Source: Gemmatimonas phototrophica (GTDB taxonomy: Bacteria > Gemmatimonadota > Gemmatimonadetes > Longimicrobiales > Gaopeijiaceae). From it: a stretch of DNA of 9,986 bases. Where the stretch lies: NCBI GenBank assembly GCA_945876015.1, contig CAMCNM010000053.1, positions 1-9,986 on the forward strand, written 5' to 3'. Below, piece after piece: positions 1 through 7,185 of the stretch. The notes under the pieces are model-generated. The model made no database searches. It was not told the DNA's origin and was given only the letters and a program-made list of their open reading frames with translations. The translations under genes and the position numbers were made by a program. Numbering within the stretch: position 1 is the stretch's first letter; every line of letters starts with the position of its first letter.

Positions 1-607
1 CAAGGCCACCGCGGGCAACGTCGTTTTCGACGGTCAGGATCTTCTCGCGCTCCAGCCGCACGAGCGGGCGCGCGCCGGGATGTTCCTCGCGTTCCAGTAC
101 CCGGTCGAGATCCCCGGCGTGTCGATCGCCAACTTCCTCCGCACCTCGATGCAGTCGCGGCTGACCGAAGGTAAGGAGCTCGATCTGTTCGACTTCCAGG
201 ATCTCCTGCTCGAGCGCATGCAGCTGCTCGAGGTGGAGCCTTCGTTCGCCGAGCGTTCCGTGAACGACGGGTTCAGTGGCGGAGAGAAGAAGCGGAACGA
301 GATCCTGCAGATGGCGGTGCTCAAGCCCAAGCTCGCGCTCCTGGACGAGACGGACTCGGGGCTCGACATCGACGCGCTCAAGGTGGTCTCGAACGGCGCG
401 AACGCCCTGCGCAAGGAAGATCCCGCGATGGCGATCCTCCTGATCACGCATTATCAGCGCCTGCTCGACTACATCAAGCCCGACGTGGTGCACGTGATGG
501 TGGACGGGAAGATCGTCCGGTCTGGTGGGCCGGAGGTCGCTCTCTGGCTCGAAGAAGAAGGGTATGCGACGTGGCGCGAGGCCGAGGAAAAGGCCGGCGC
601 GGTCTAA
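1..607 (+). CDS. sufC: SufC, Fe-S assembly ABC-type ATPase (5' end missing)
   Basis: SufC is the cytoplasmic ATPase of the SufBCD complex; ATP binding and hydrolysis reshape SufB-SufD so that an Fe-S cluster can form. The window opens inside the gene. The first complete codon is at position 2, and 201 residues are visible against about 250 for the family, so some 50 N-terminal residues including the Walker A P-loop lie upstream. Visible marks are the Q-loop context AFQYPVEIPGVS (about visible residues 30-41), the ABC signature FSGGEKKRNE (about 91-100), Walker B with D-loop LALLDETDSGLD (about 111-122), and the switch histidine in LITHYQR (about residue 150). The SGGEKKR form of the signature and the YIKPD motif separate SufC from transport ATPases. 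The stop at 605-607 lies 18 bp before sufB. Identification is very secure; only the start is unknown. Confidence 0.97.
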   Translation, partial: KATAGNVVFDGQDLLALQPHERARAGMFLAFQYPVEIPGVSIANFLRTSMQSRLTEGKELDLFDFQDLLLERMQLLEVEPSFAERSVNDGFSGGEKKRNEILQMAVLKPKLALLDETDSGLDIDALKVVSNGANALRKEDPAMAILLITHYQRLLDYIKPDVVHVMVDGKIVRSGGPEVALWLEEEGYATWREAEEKAGAV

Positions 608-625
608 ACCGAGCGGGGTGGTGAG

Positions 626-2041
626 ATGCCGAAGAACGAGCTGATCGAGGGCCTGGATCTCGATCAATACAAGTACGACTTCCGTTCCGTGGACAAGCCG
701 GTCTTCAGGACCGAGCCGGGTCTCACGGAAGACGTGGTGCGCGCCATTTCCGCGCACAAGAACGAGCCCCAGTGGATGCTCGAGTTCCGGCTGAAGTCGT
801 ACCGGACCTACCTGAGCAAGCCGATGCCCACGTGGGGCTCGGACTTGACCGATCTCGAGAACGTGCTCGACAAGATCTATTTCTACGTCCGCCCCCAGGA
901 CAAGATGAAGAACAACTGGGAGGACGTGCCGGACAGCATCAAGAACACGTTCGAGAAGCTCGGCATCCCAGAGGCCGAGCAGAAGATCCTGGCGGGCGTC
1001 GGCGCCCAGTACGAGTCCGAGATGGTCTACCACTCGCTCAAGAAGGAGTGGGACGACAAGGGCGTGATCTTCGACTCGATCGAGGACGGGCTCAAGAACC
1101 ATCCGGAGCTGTTCAAGAAGTATTTCGCCACCGTGGTGCCCGCGGCCGACAACAAGTTCGCGGCCATGAACTCGGCGGTCTGGTCGGGCGGATCGTTCGT
1201 GTACGTCCCCAAGGGCGTGCACCTCGACACCCCGCTCCAGGCCTACTTCCGGGTCAACCAGGAGCGGATGGGGCAGTTCGAGCGCACGCTGATCATCATC
1301 GACGAAGGTGCGCAGGCCCACTACATCGAGGGTTGCACCGCGCCGGTCTACTCGACCGAGTCGTTCCACTCGGGCGTGATCGAGATCGTTGTCGCGCGCG
1401 ACGCGCGCTTCCGCTACACGACCATCCAGAACTGGTCGAACAACATGTACAACCTCGTCACCCAGCGCGCGGTGGTGAACGAGAACGCCACGATGGAGTG
1501 GCTCGACGGAAATCTCGGCTCCAAGACCACGATGAAGTATCCGTCGTGCTACCTGGTCGGGGAGGGCGCGCACGGCTCGATCCTCTCGATCGCGTACGCG
1601 GGCGACGGACAGCACCAGGACACGGGCGGCAAGGTCGTGCACGCCGCGCCGAACACGACCTCCTCGATCATCTCGAAGTCGATCTCGAAGGGGACCGGAC
1701 GCGCCTCCTATCGCGGCCTGTGCAAGGTCTACGAGGGCGCCACCTCGGCTCGCTCGAACGTCGAGTGCGACGCGCTGCTCATCAACGAGACGGCGCGCAG
1801 CGACACGTATCCGTACATCGAGATCGAGGAGCAGTCGGCCAACGTCGGCCACGAGGCCACGGTCTCCAAGATCGGCGAGGAGCAGCTCTTCTATCTGATG
1901 AGCCGCGGGATGAGCCAGGAGGAGGCGATGGCGTTGATCGTGCGCGGGTTCATCGAGCCGATCGCCAAGCAGCTTCCGCTCGAGTACGCGGTCGAGCTCA
2001 ATCGCCTCATCGAGATGGAGATGGAGGGGAGCGTTGGCTGA
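626..2041 (+). CDS. sufB: SufB, Fe-S cluster assembly scaffold
   Basis: SufB is the scaffold subunit of SufBC2D, where sulfur is received and the nascent Fe-S cluster is built. The product has 471 residues, slightly shorter than the roughly 495 of E. coli SufB. Family marks run throughout: [18 protein letters not shown] (about 181-198), the core beta-helix segment with EGCTAP (235-240), and a C-terminal part with NVECDALLI, where Cys381 aligns with the cysteine proposed as the cluster/sulfur site in E. coli (Cys405). It is followed by GHEAT (His409, Glu410) and [15 protein letters not shown] (about 414-428). The ATG at 626 has a GGGGTGG Shine-Dalgarno-like run at 615-621 and starts at the expected SufB N-terminus. 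The 3' end overlaps sufD by 8 bp, so translational coupling is likely. The assignment comes from motif recognition and is strongly backed by its neighbours. Confidence 0.97.
   Translation: MPKNELIEGLDLDQYKYDFRSVDKPVFRTEPGLTEDVVRAISAHKNEPQWMLEFRLKSYRTYLSKPMPTWGSDLTDLENVLDKIYFYVRPQDKMKNNWEDVPDSIKNTFEKLGIPEAEQKILAGVGAQYESEMVYHSLKKEWDDKGVIFDSIEDGLKNHPELFKKYFATVVPAADNKFAAMNSAVWSGGSFVYVPKGVHLDTPLQAYFRVNQERMGQFERTLIIIDEGAQAHYIEGCTAPVYSTESFHSGVIEIVVARDARFRYTTIQNWSNNMYNLVTQRAVVNENATMEWLDGNLGSKTTMKYPSCYLVGEGAHGSILSIAYAGDGQHQDTGGKVVHAAPNTTSSIISKSISKGTGRASYRGLCKVYEGATSARSNVECDALLINETARSDTYPYIEIEEQSANVGHEATVSKIGEEQLFYLMSRGMSQEEAMALIVRGFIEPIAKQLPLEYAVELNRLIEMEMEGSVG
2023..2030 (+). promoter_or_regulatory. 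Shine-Dalgarno that fixes the TTG start of sufD
   Basis: GGAGGGGA lies inside the last codons of sufB, with its GGAGG core 6 nt before a TTG at 2034. It is the best ribosome-binding match near the sufB/sufD junction and supports TTG rather than the in-frame GTG at 2046 as the sufD start. Because the site lies within translated sufB, initiation of sufD is probably coupled to termination of sufB. Confidence 0.6.
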
Positions 2042-3404
2042 AGCGGTGGCGAATCGGACGGGAAGGGCACGGTACGCGGGGAAGATCGAGGGATTGGCCC
2101 GCAGCGCGGCCGAGCACCTCGCTCAGGGCGAGCCCGATTGGCTCGCCGCGCGGCGCCTGCACGCGTGGAAGGTCTTCGAGGCGACGCCAATGCCGACCTC
2201 GCAGCTCGAGGAGTGGCGCTATACCGAGCTCGGTGAGCGGCTGCACCTCGACCAGCTGCGGCTCCCCTCCGCGGAGGCGCTTCCCGACGATCCGGCCTCC
2301 TGGCCGGAGATGCTGCGCCGCACCATGAGCCTGGACCCGGAAGCGTCGGGACACCTCGTGCTCGTGGACGGCTGGGTCGTGCACACGGACATCAATCCCT
2401 CGCTCGCCGCGCGAGGGGTCGTGCTGACCTCGCTGCGCGCGGCGGTCGATGAGCATCCCGAGCTGCTGAAGGAGCACCTCGCGACGCAGGCCGTGCCGCC
2501 CGAGGAGGGAAAGCTCCAGGCGCTCAACGCGGCCTTGTGGACCGACGGCGTGTTCCTGTATGTCCCGAAGGGCGTGCGGCTGGACGCTCCCGTGCGCGTG
2601 ACCCGTTGGATCTCGGAGGCCGGCGCCGCGTTCTTCACGCGCACCCTGATCGTGGCCGAGCAGACCAGCCAGGTCTCCTACGTGGACGAGGTGCTCTCCG
2701 AGGATCTGAGCGAGGAGACGCTCTCCTCGACGTCCGTGGAGGTGATCGCCCGTGACGGCGCGCAGGTGCAGTATGTGGCCGTGCAGTGGCTCGGCCGCGG
2801 CGCGTTCTATCAATCGGCCCAGCGTACGCTGGCGGGCCGCGACTCGACGCTCGACACGCTGAACGTCAGCCTGGGAGCGTCCACCACGCGGGTGGACCTG
2901 AATGCGCGGCTGCTCGGACCGGGCGCGAACAGCAACATGCTCGGCCTCTACTTCGGGGACGGCGATCAGCACTTCGACCACAATACGAGCCAGGATCACC
3001 TCGCGCCCTCGGCCCGCAGCGATCTCCTCTACAAGGGAGCGCTCGACGGCCAGAGCCGCTCGGTCTTCCGCGGGATCATCCGCGTCGCCAAGAGCGCCCA
3101 GCAGACCGACGCGTATCAGACCAACCGCAACATGATCCTGTCGGAGGGCGCGCGTGCCGACTCGCTGCCCAAGCTCGAGATCGAGGCCGACGACGTGAAG
3201 TGCTCGCACGGCGCGACCGTCGGTCATCTGGACGAGGAGTCGCTCTTCTATCTGATGAGCCGCGGCATCTCGCGGAGTCAGGCCGAGCGGCTGGTCGTGC
3301 TCGGCTTCCTGGGTGAGGTGCTCATGCGTCTCCCGCTCGGTGGCGTGGCGGACAAGGTCACGCGCGCGGTCGCGGGTAAGCTCCGCACGGGTCCACATGC
3401 CTGA
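2034..3404 (+). CDS. sufD: SufD, Fe-S cluster assembly partner of SufB
   Basis: SufD is the SufB paralogue that pairs with it in SufBC2D and is linked to iron acquisition and cluster formation. The product has 456 residues from a TTG start; E. coli SufD has 423. It shows the N-terminal SufD region with [10 protein letters not shown] (about 59-68), a core matching SufB at [19 protein letters not shown] (about 163-181), [12 protein letters not shown] (about 311-322), [18 protein letters not shown] (about 345-362), and the C-terminal [24 protein letters not shown] (389-412). The histidine in SHGAT (His392) corresponds to the conserved SufD histidine proposed to work with the SufB cysteine. The gene overlaps sufB by 8 bp and the Rieske gene by 8 bp. 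A start at the GTG at 2046 would remove only four residues. Identity is secure; the exact start is likely. Confidence 0.95.
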   Translation: MAEAVANRTGRARYAGKIEGLARSAAEHLAQGEPDWLAARRLHAWKVFEATPMPTSQLEEWRYTELGERLHLDQLRLPSAEALPDDPASWPEMLRRTMSLDPEASGHLVLVDGWVVHTDINPSLAARGVVLTSLRAAVDEHPELLKEHLATQAVPPEEGKLQALNAALWTDGVFLYVPKGVRLDAPVRVTRWISEAGAAFFTRTLIVAEQTSQVSYVDEVLSEDLSEETLSSTSVEVIARDGAQVQYVAVQWLGRGAFYQSAQRTLAGRDSTLDTLNVSLGASTTRVDLNARLLGPGANSNMLGLYFGDGDQHFDHNTSQDHLAPSARSDLLYKGALDGQSRSVFRGIIRVAKSAQQTDAYQTNRNMILSEGARADSLPKLEIEADDVKCSHGATVGHLDEESLFYLMSRGISRSQAERLVVLGFLGEVLMRLPLGGVADKVTRAVAGKLRTGPHA

Positions 3405-3705
3405 TTGGGTGAAAGTGGCTTCGGCCGGCGAATGCCCGCCGGGGCGCCTGCTCGGGGTCGCCGCCGGCTTCGAGAGGATCGTGTTGGCAAATGTGGACGG
3501 CGACATCTACGCGCTGCTCGACCGCTGCAGCCACCAGGACTTTCCCCTCTCGGACGGGGAGCTGGTGGGTGACCGGCTGGAGTGCATCTATCACGGCGCG
3601 AAGTTCGACGTGTGCACGGGGCGCGCGATGCAGCTCCCCGCGATCCGGCCGGTGAAGACGTTTCCGGTCGAGATTCGCGACGGGGACATATACATAGAGA
3701 TATAG
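3397..3705 (+). CDS. Rieske [2Fe-2S] ferredoxin of the SUF operon
   Basis: This is a small soluble Rieske-type ferredoxin of 102 residues, like the ferredoxin subunits of non-haem ring-hydroxylating dioxygenases. The two cluster-binding boxes are complete: Cys44-Ser-His46 and Cys63-Ile-Tyr-His66, separated by 16 residues, in the contexts DRCSHQD and ECIYHGAKFD. There is no signal peptide or membrane segment, so a cytoplasmic electron carrier is expected. No oxygenase or ferredoxin reductase gene is nearby. It sits between sufD and sufS with an 8 bp overlap on sufD and 2 bp before sufS, which points to a role in Fe-S assembly or in maturation electron supply rather than catabolism. Such Rieske genes are known inside SUF operons of several high-GC bacteria, with unsettled function. 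The ATG at 3397 is preferred; the upstream in-frame extension only translates the sufD 3' end in another frame. The ribosome-binding site is weak. Three of the last six sense codons are ATA, rare here. Confidence 0.93.
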   Translation: MPDWVKVASAGECPPGRLLGVAAGFERIVLANVDGDIYALLDRCSHQDFPLSDGELVGDRLECIYHGAKFDVCTGRAMQLPAIRPVKTFPVEIRDGDIYIEI

Positions 3706-3707
3706 CC

Positions 3708-4982
3708 ATGAGCCCGGGATCACTTGCCGTGTCGCCGTCCAAGGTCGCGCCGTCCGCGCTCGATGCTGCCGTCCTGCGTCGGGATTTTCCGATCCTGGAT
3801 CAGATGGTCAACGGCCACTCGCTCGCGTACCTCGACAACGCCGCGACCACGCAGAAGCCCCTCCCCGTCCTCGCCGCGCTCGAGAGCTACTACCGGCACG
3901 ACAACGCGAACGTTCACCGCGGCATTCACGAGCTCTCCCGCCGCGCCACGGTCGCCTACGAGGAGGCGCGCATACGCATCGCGCGCTTCATCGGCGCACC
4001 TCATGCGTCGGAGCTGATCTTCACGCGCGGCACGACCGAGGGCATCAACCTGATGGCGTGGAGCTGGGGTCTCGAGTTCCTGAAGGAAGGGGACGAGATC
4101 ATCCTCACCGCGATGGAGCACCACTCGAACGTGGTGCCCTGGCAGCTCGTGGCGCGTCGCACCGGCGCGAAGCTGCGCTGGCTCGAGATCGACTCGGAGG
4201 GCCGGCTCGCCATCGACGTGCTGCCCAAGCTCCTGAGCAAGCGCACGAAGCTCGTAACGTTCACGCACGTCTCGAACGTGCTCGGTACCGTGAACCCGGT
4301 CGCCGACATCGTGCGGACCGTGAAGCAGGGCTCGGACGCGATCGTCCTGATCGACGGCGCGCAGGCGGTGCCCCACCTGCCGGTGGACGTGGCCGCGCTC
4401 GGGTGCGACGCCTATGCGTTCAGCGGCCACAAGATGTGCGGACCGACGGGCATCGGGGCGCTCTGGGCGCGGAAGTCGCTGCTCGAGTCGATGCCGCCGT
4501 TCCACGGCGGCGGCGAGATGATCCGCGTGGTGGAGCGCGAGGGTAGCACGTGGGCCGACCTGCCCCACAAGTTCGAGGCGGGCACGCCCGACATCTCGGG
4601 CGCGATCGGGCTGGGCGCGGCGGTGGACTACCTGACGCAGGTGGGCATGCCGGCGATCGCGCACCACGAGAAGGAGCTGCTCGCCTACGCGCTCGGACGC
4701 CTCGCGGAGGTGAAGGGGTTCAGGCCGCTCGGACCGAGCGACTTGAGCCAGCGCTCCGGGGTGATCTCGTTCACGCTGGGCGACGCCCACCCGCACGACA
4801 TCTCGACGATTCTCGATTCGGAGGGCGTCGCCGTTCGGGCAGGACACCACTGCGCGCAGCTGATCATGCGCTGCTATGGGCTGCCCGCGACCACGCGCGC
4901 CTCATTCTACTTCTACAACACCACCCAGGACGTAGACCGGCTGGTCGCCGGGCTTCATGTGGTGAGGGGGATCTTCGGATGA
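3708..4982 (+). CDS. sufS: SufS, PLP-dependent cysteine desulfurase
   Basis: SufS removes sulfur from L-cysteine, giving alanine and an enzyme persulfide that is passed to SufU. The protein has 424 residues (family about 405-425). Visible marks are YLDNAATTQKP (41-51), NVHRGIHELSRRAT (68-81), the PLP-stacking His138 in EHHSNVVPWQ, Asp216 and Gln219 in LIDGAQA, the PLP lysine Lys242 in SGHKMCGPTG, FEAGTPD (289-295) and the catalytic Cys382 in RAGHHCAQ. His363 in HPHD is placed as the histidine that trades zinc with SufU in Bacillus SufS (His342, 19 residues before the catalytic Cys). E. coli SufS, which uses SufE, has Tyr there as I recall it. ATG 3708 follows the Rieske stop by 2 bp; a GAGA at 3697-3700 is the only, weak, ribosome-binding match. 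An in-frame upstream extension to 3582 is out-of-frame Rieske sequence and is rejected. Confidence 0.97.
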   Translation: MSPGSLAVSPSKVAPSALDAAVLRRDFPILDQMVNGHSLAYLDNAATTQKPLPVLAALESYYRHDNANVHRGIHELSRRATVAYEEARIRIARFIGAPHASELIFTRGTTEGINLMAWSWGLEFLKEGDEIILTAMEHHSNVVPWQLVARRTGAKLRWLEIDSEGRLAIDVLPKLLSKRTKLVTFTHVSNVLGTVNPVADIVRTVKQGSDAIVLIDGAQAVPHLPVDVAALGCDAYAFSGHKMCGPTGIGALWARKSLLESMPPFHGGGEMIRVVEREGSTWADLPHKFEAGTPDISGAIGLGAAVDYLTQVGMPAIAHHEKELLAYALGRLAEVKGFRPLGPSDLSQRSGVISFTLGDAHPHDISTILDSEGVAVRAGHHCAQLIMRCYGLPATTRASFYFYNTTQDVDRLVAGLHVVRGIFG

Positions 4983-5443
4983 CGGAACAGGCGCCGCTCA
5001 ACTCACTCTACCAGCAGCTCATCCTGGAGCACTACCGGCATCCGAAGAACAAGTCGGATCTGCCCGACAAGACCGTGGAGGTGCGCATGCACAATCCGGT
5101 CTGCGGGGACGAGATCCAGCTGCAGCTCAAGGTCGAGGGCGACGAGATCAAGAGCGCCCACTTCGCGGGCCAGGGCTGCTCGATCTCACAAGCTTCCGTG
5201 TCGATGATGACGTCTCTGCTCGTCGGTCGGAAGCTGGCCGACGCCGACGCGCTGGCCGCGCGCTTCACGGAGCTGATGCACGGAAACGCGAGCGCCGCGT
5301 CGGACAAGGCGCTCGGTGATCTGCGCGCGCTTCAGGGCGTTGCCAAGTTCCCGGTCCGCATCAAGTGCGCGCTGCTCGGGTTCGACGCGCTTCTGGAGGC
5401 GCTCAAGCAGAGCGGACATTCCGGGCACGGCAAGATCCCTTGA
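4979..5443 (+). CDS. sufU: SufU, zinc-dependent sulfur acceptor for SufS
   Basis: SufU is an IscU-like zinc protein that accepts the persulfide from SufS and relays it to SufBCD. The 154-residue product carries all four expected zinc ligands: Cys42 and Asp44 in NPVCGDE, Cys67 in GQGCSISQAS, and Cys130 in RIKCALLGF. The stretch ELMHGN to LGDLRALQGV (about 98-120) between the second and third cysteines is the insertion that separates SufU from IscU. The ATG at 4979 overlaps the sufS stop as ATGA and has a good GAGGGGG Shine-Dalgarno at 4964-4970, 8 nt upstream, so it is translated in step with sufS. No SufE or SufT gene is seen in the window. The 3' end overlaps the next gene by 4 bp. Confidence 0.96.
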   Translation: MTEQAPLNSLYQQLILEHYRHPKNKSDLPDKTVEVRMHNPVCGDEIQLQLKVEGDEIKSAHFAGQGCSISQASVSMMTSLLVGRKLADADALAARFTELMHGNASAASDKALGDLRALQGVAKFPVRIKCALLGFDALLEALKQSGHSGHGKIP

Positions 5444-5997
5444 GCGGAGTCGCGGTCTGGTCGGACAGTCTCATCGACCCCACGCTCGGAGTGGTTCGAG
5501 TGTGGGCGACGGAGACGGGCGTCCGGCGGATCGAGTTCGAGTCGAGCGCGGGGGACGTCTCGCTCGGCGAGACGCTCTCCGATGGTCCGCCGCAGCAGCA
5601 CATGATGGACGCGCTCACCGCGCTGCGTGAATACTTCGCGGGACGCCTGCGCGCGTTCGATCTTCCCCTCGATCTGACGCACGCCACGCCGTTTCAGCTG
5701 AAGGTCTATCAGCGCCTGCTCCAGATTCCGTACGGCCACATCGCCACGTACGGCGAGGTCGCACGCGACATCGGCGCCGAGCCCAACACCGCGCGGGCCG
5801 TCGGCCAGGCGGTCGGCGCCAACCCGATCGCGGTGGTCGTCCCCTGTCACCGTGTCGTGGCGGCGGACGGAGAGCTCGTCGGGTTCATGGGCGGGCTGCC
5901 GCGGAAGGCCGCCCTCCTCCGGCTCGAGGGGATCGATGTGGACGGGGCGCGGCCGTCGTCACGCGTGCATCCGGAAGTGATCCGCCTCCCGCTCTGA
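5440..5997 (+). CDS. ogt: Methylated-DNA--[protein]-cysteine S-methyltransferase
   Basis: This suicide DNA-repair protein moves the alkyl group from O6-alkylguanine (or O4-alkylthymine) onto its own cysteine. The protein has 185 residues: an N-terminal RNase H-like lobe (about 1-75) and a C-terminal active-site domain (about 82-168). The helix-turn-helix region is GHIATYGEVARDIG (99-112). The arginine finger is Arg119 in ARAVGQA, the hinge asparagine is Asn128 in GANPI, and the acceptor is Cys136 in the complete PCHRV box, followed by FMGGLPRKAALLRLEG. There is no Ada-type N-terminal domain. The chosen TTG at 5440 overlaps the sufU stop (TTGA) and gives a full N-terminus; the next in-frame ATG at 5603 would delete most of the first lobe. 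A GTG at 5365 inside sufU is possible but adds non-family sequence. The ribosome-binding site is weak, suggesting coupling to sufU and transcription with the SUF operon. Confidence 0.93.
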   Translation: MSGVAVWSDSLIDPTLGVVRVWATETGVRRIEFESSAGDVSLGETLSDGPPQQHMMDALTALREYFAGRLRAFDLPLDLTHATPFQLKVYQRLLQIPYGHIATYGEVARDIGAEPNTARAVGQAVGANPIAVVVPCHRVVAADGELVGFMGGLPRKAALLRLEGIDVDGARPSSRVHPEVIRLPL

Positions 5998-6109
5998 TTC
6001 GTTCGGCAACCGAGTTTGCCCCCCCGCGTTCCCGGCCCGTGGCCTCGTCTTTGTATCCGCCCGTCTCGCACGGGTAGCGAACGGAACGCTGGCCGGATGG
6101 GGAGCGTCG

Positions 6110-6502
6110 ATGGCGGGTCGATGGGCGTTAGCGGTGTGCGTGACGCTGCTGATGCCGGCCGCGGTCGGTGCACAGCGGGCGCCGCTGGGCCAGGACGGCA
6201 TGTCGGCCCTGGGAGCGCGCGCCGGATCGCTGGCCGCCCAGGAGCCCGGGGTCGCCACCCGATTCTGGGTTGGCTTCATGGGGGGGCTACCCATAGACTT
6301 CTCCGCTCCGTTGAGCCTGGGCGCGGTTCCGTTGGCGGCTCCGGCGGTCGCGGGAGCTGGCCTCGCCTGGGTTAGCCGCGGATGGCGGCAATCCCGCCCG
6401 GATCGATCCGTGCAGGCGCACCCGCGGGGACGGGGGGCGCAGTACTGGGCGGTCTCGATGCTCAACGTGGACAGTTCGAGAAGACCATCACTGAGGATGT
6501 AA
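6110..6502 (+). CDS. Small exported protein of unknown function
   Basis: I do not recognise this 130-residue product. It starts with a likely Sec signal peptide: Arg4, a hydrophobic core ALAVCVTLLMPAAV (6-19) and a good cleavage site VGA-Q after residue 21. A second apolar stretch runs through about residues 55-88 (rich in Gly, Ala, Pro and Leu) and could be a membrane segment. The C-terminal 40 residues are basic and Arg-rich. Cys10 lies within the signal core, so the mature protein has no cysteine. The ATG at 6110 has a GGGGAG Shine-Dalgarno at 6099-6104, and third codon positions are mostly G or C, as in its neighbours, which supports a real gene. The stop is one base before the next lipoprotein gene, so co-transcription is likely. 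The 112 bp upstream (5998-6109) hold no clear promoter or terminator, only a 5 bp stem at 6060-6074. Confidence 0.6.
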   Translation: MAGRWALAVCVTLLMPAAVGAQRAPLGQDGMSALGARAGSLAAQEPGVATRFWVGFMGGLPIDFSAPLSLGAVPLAAPAVAGAGLAWVSRGWRQSRPDRSVQAHPRGRGAQYWAVSMLNVDSSRRPSLRM

Positions 6503-6503
6503 C

Positions 6504-7172
6504 ATGAAGTCGGACCACACTTTACGCTGGATCACGGTCACGGCGGGGCTGCTCGTGGCGGCATGCTCGGACACCCCCAGGCCGGCTTTCGAGGACACCC
6601 CCACCCCCGCTGAGCCGGGCCGGATCGAGGCGTTGACCGACGCAGAGCTGATGGGCGTCTCCCGGGACCAGATCGTGATGACCCTCCCGTGGATCAACTC
6701 GCCCATGTCGCGCGATCCGGCCCTCAACGCGGCGCGGGCGACCCTACGCTCGGTGGAGTTCGCCGCGGGCGGGACGTTCGACCGGTCCACCTTCGAGTTC
6801 GGTGACGACGCCGCGTATCCGGGCTATCGGATTGCCTGGAACGACTCGACCGCCGCCTCGTGCGCCGACTCGACCTCGGTCAGGCCGCCGGCCGGCACCC
6901 TGGTGATCCGCTTCGAGCCCTCATCCGCGAAAGCTGACGGCAGGGCCACCATCTCACAGACCTCGCAGCGTCCCGGGCTTCCCTCGATCGCCAGTGCGCG
7001 CCAGCTGTGCGACGCGAAGGACAAGCTGATCTGGGGTCTCGCCGCGACCGACTCGACGCGCTTCCGGGTGGTCGAGCTGCGTGATCCGCCTCGGCTGGTG
7101 GTGGACGTACGACACAAGGATGCGGAGTCCGCTTCCGCCGCAGCGACGGCGACGGCACCGACTCCGCAGTAG
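6504..7172 (+). CDS. Lipoprotein with AMIN-like domain, copy 1
   Basis: This is a 222-residue predicted lipoprotein. Residues 1-20 form a type II signal peptide with lipobox V-A-A-C, so Cys21 would be lipidated after cleavage. A Pro-rich linker (about 24-39) and a short helical region (about 41-75) follow, then a beta-rich domain (about 80-213) running from TFDRSTFEFG through YPGYRIAWND to FRVVELRDPPRLVVDVRH, and an Ala/Thr-rich tail. The FDR-x-FEF, PGYR and PRLVVDV pattern resembles the AMIN-like lipoprotein domain I know mainly from actinobacteria; AMIN domains proper bind cell-wall or envelope polymers. Cys120 and Cys169 align with two cysteines of the next protein and may form a disulfide. 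It starts one base after the preceding stop, with GAGGA at 6493-6497. Function unknown; family placement is from memory of the motif pattern, and this copy is more diverged than its neighbour. Confidence 0.8.
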   Translation: MKSDHTLRWITVTAGLLVAACSDTPRPAFEDTPTPAEPGRIEALTDAELMGVSRDQIVMTLPWINSPMSRDPALNAARATLRSVEFAAGGTFDRSTFEFGDDAAYPGYRIAWNDSTAASCADSTSVRPPAGTLVIRFEPSSAKADGRATISQTSQRPGLPSIASARQLCDAKDKLIWGLAATDSTRFRVVELRDPPRLVVDVRHKDAESASAAATATAPTPQ

Positions 7173-7179
7173 AGGGGGG
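7172..7179 (+). promoter_or_regulatory. Shine-Dalgarno of lipoprotein copy 2
   Basis: GAGGGGGG begins on the last base of the copy 1 stop codon and ends 6 nt before the ATG at 7186. It decides the start of the second lipoprotein: an in-frame reading that begins further upstream at 7081 would lie inside copy 1 and bury the signal peptide. Confidence 0.65.
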
Positions 7180-7185
7180 CGCTCG

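Noticed and set aside
772..2328. A 518-codon + strand frame overlapping sufB
   Set aside because: It is an Arg-rich out-of-frame reading of sufB and the start of sufD, with no recognisable domain.
2007..3506. A 499-codon open frame on the minus strand across sufD
   Set aside because: It is antisense to a securely identified SufD, is rich in Arg, His and Leu with no family motif, and arises because GC-rich third positions rarely make stops on the opposite strand.
3720..4850. A 376-codon minus-strand frame across sufS
   Set aside because: It is a shadow of SufS, whose PLP lysine and catalytic cysteine are complete on the other strand.
6060..6074. CCCGT/ACGGG stem after ogt as a terminator
   Set aside because: The stem is only 5 bp and has no T run, so it cannot be called a rho-independent terminator.
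5959..6465. A minus-strand frame opposite the small exported protein
   Set aside because: It is Arg/Pro/Ala-rich with no ribosome-binding site. The + strand reading has a signal peptide, a Shine-Dalgarno and tight linkage to the lipoprotein genes.
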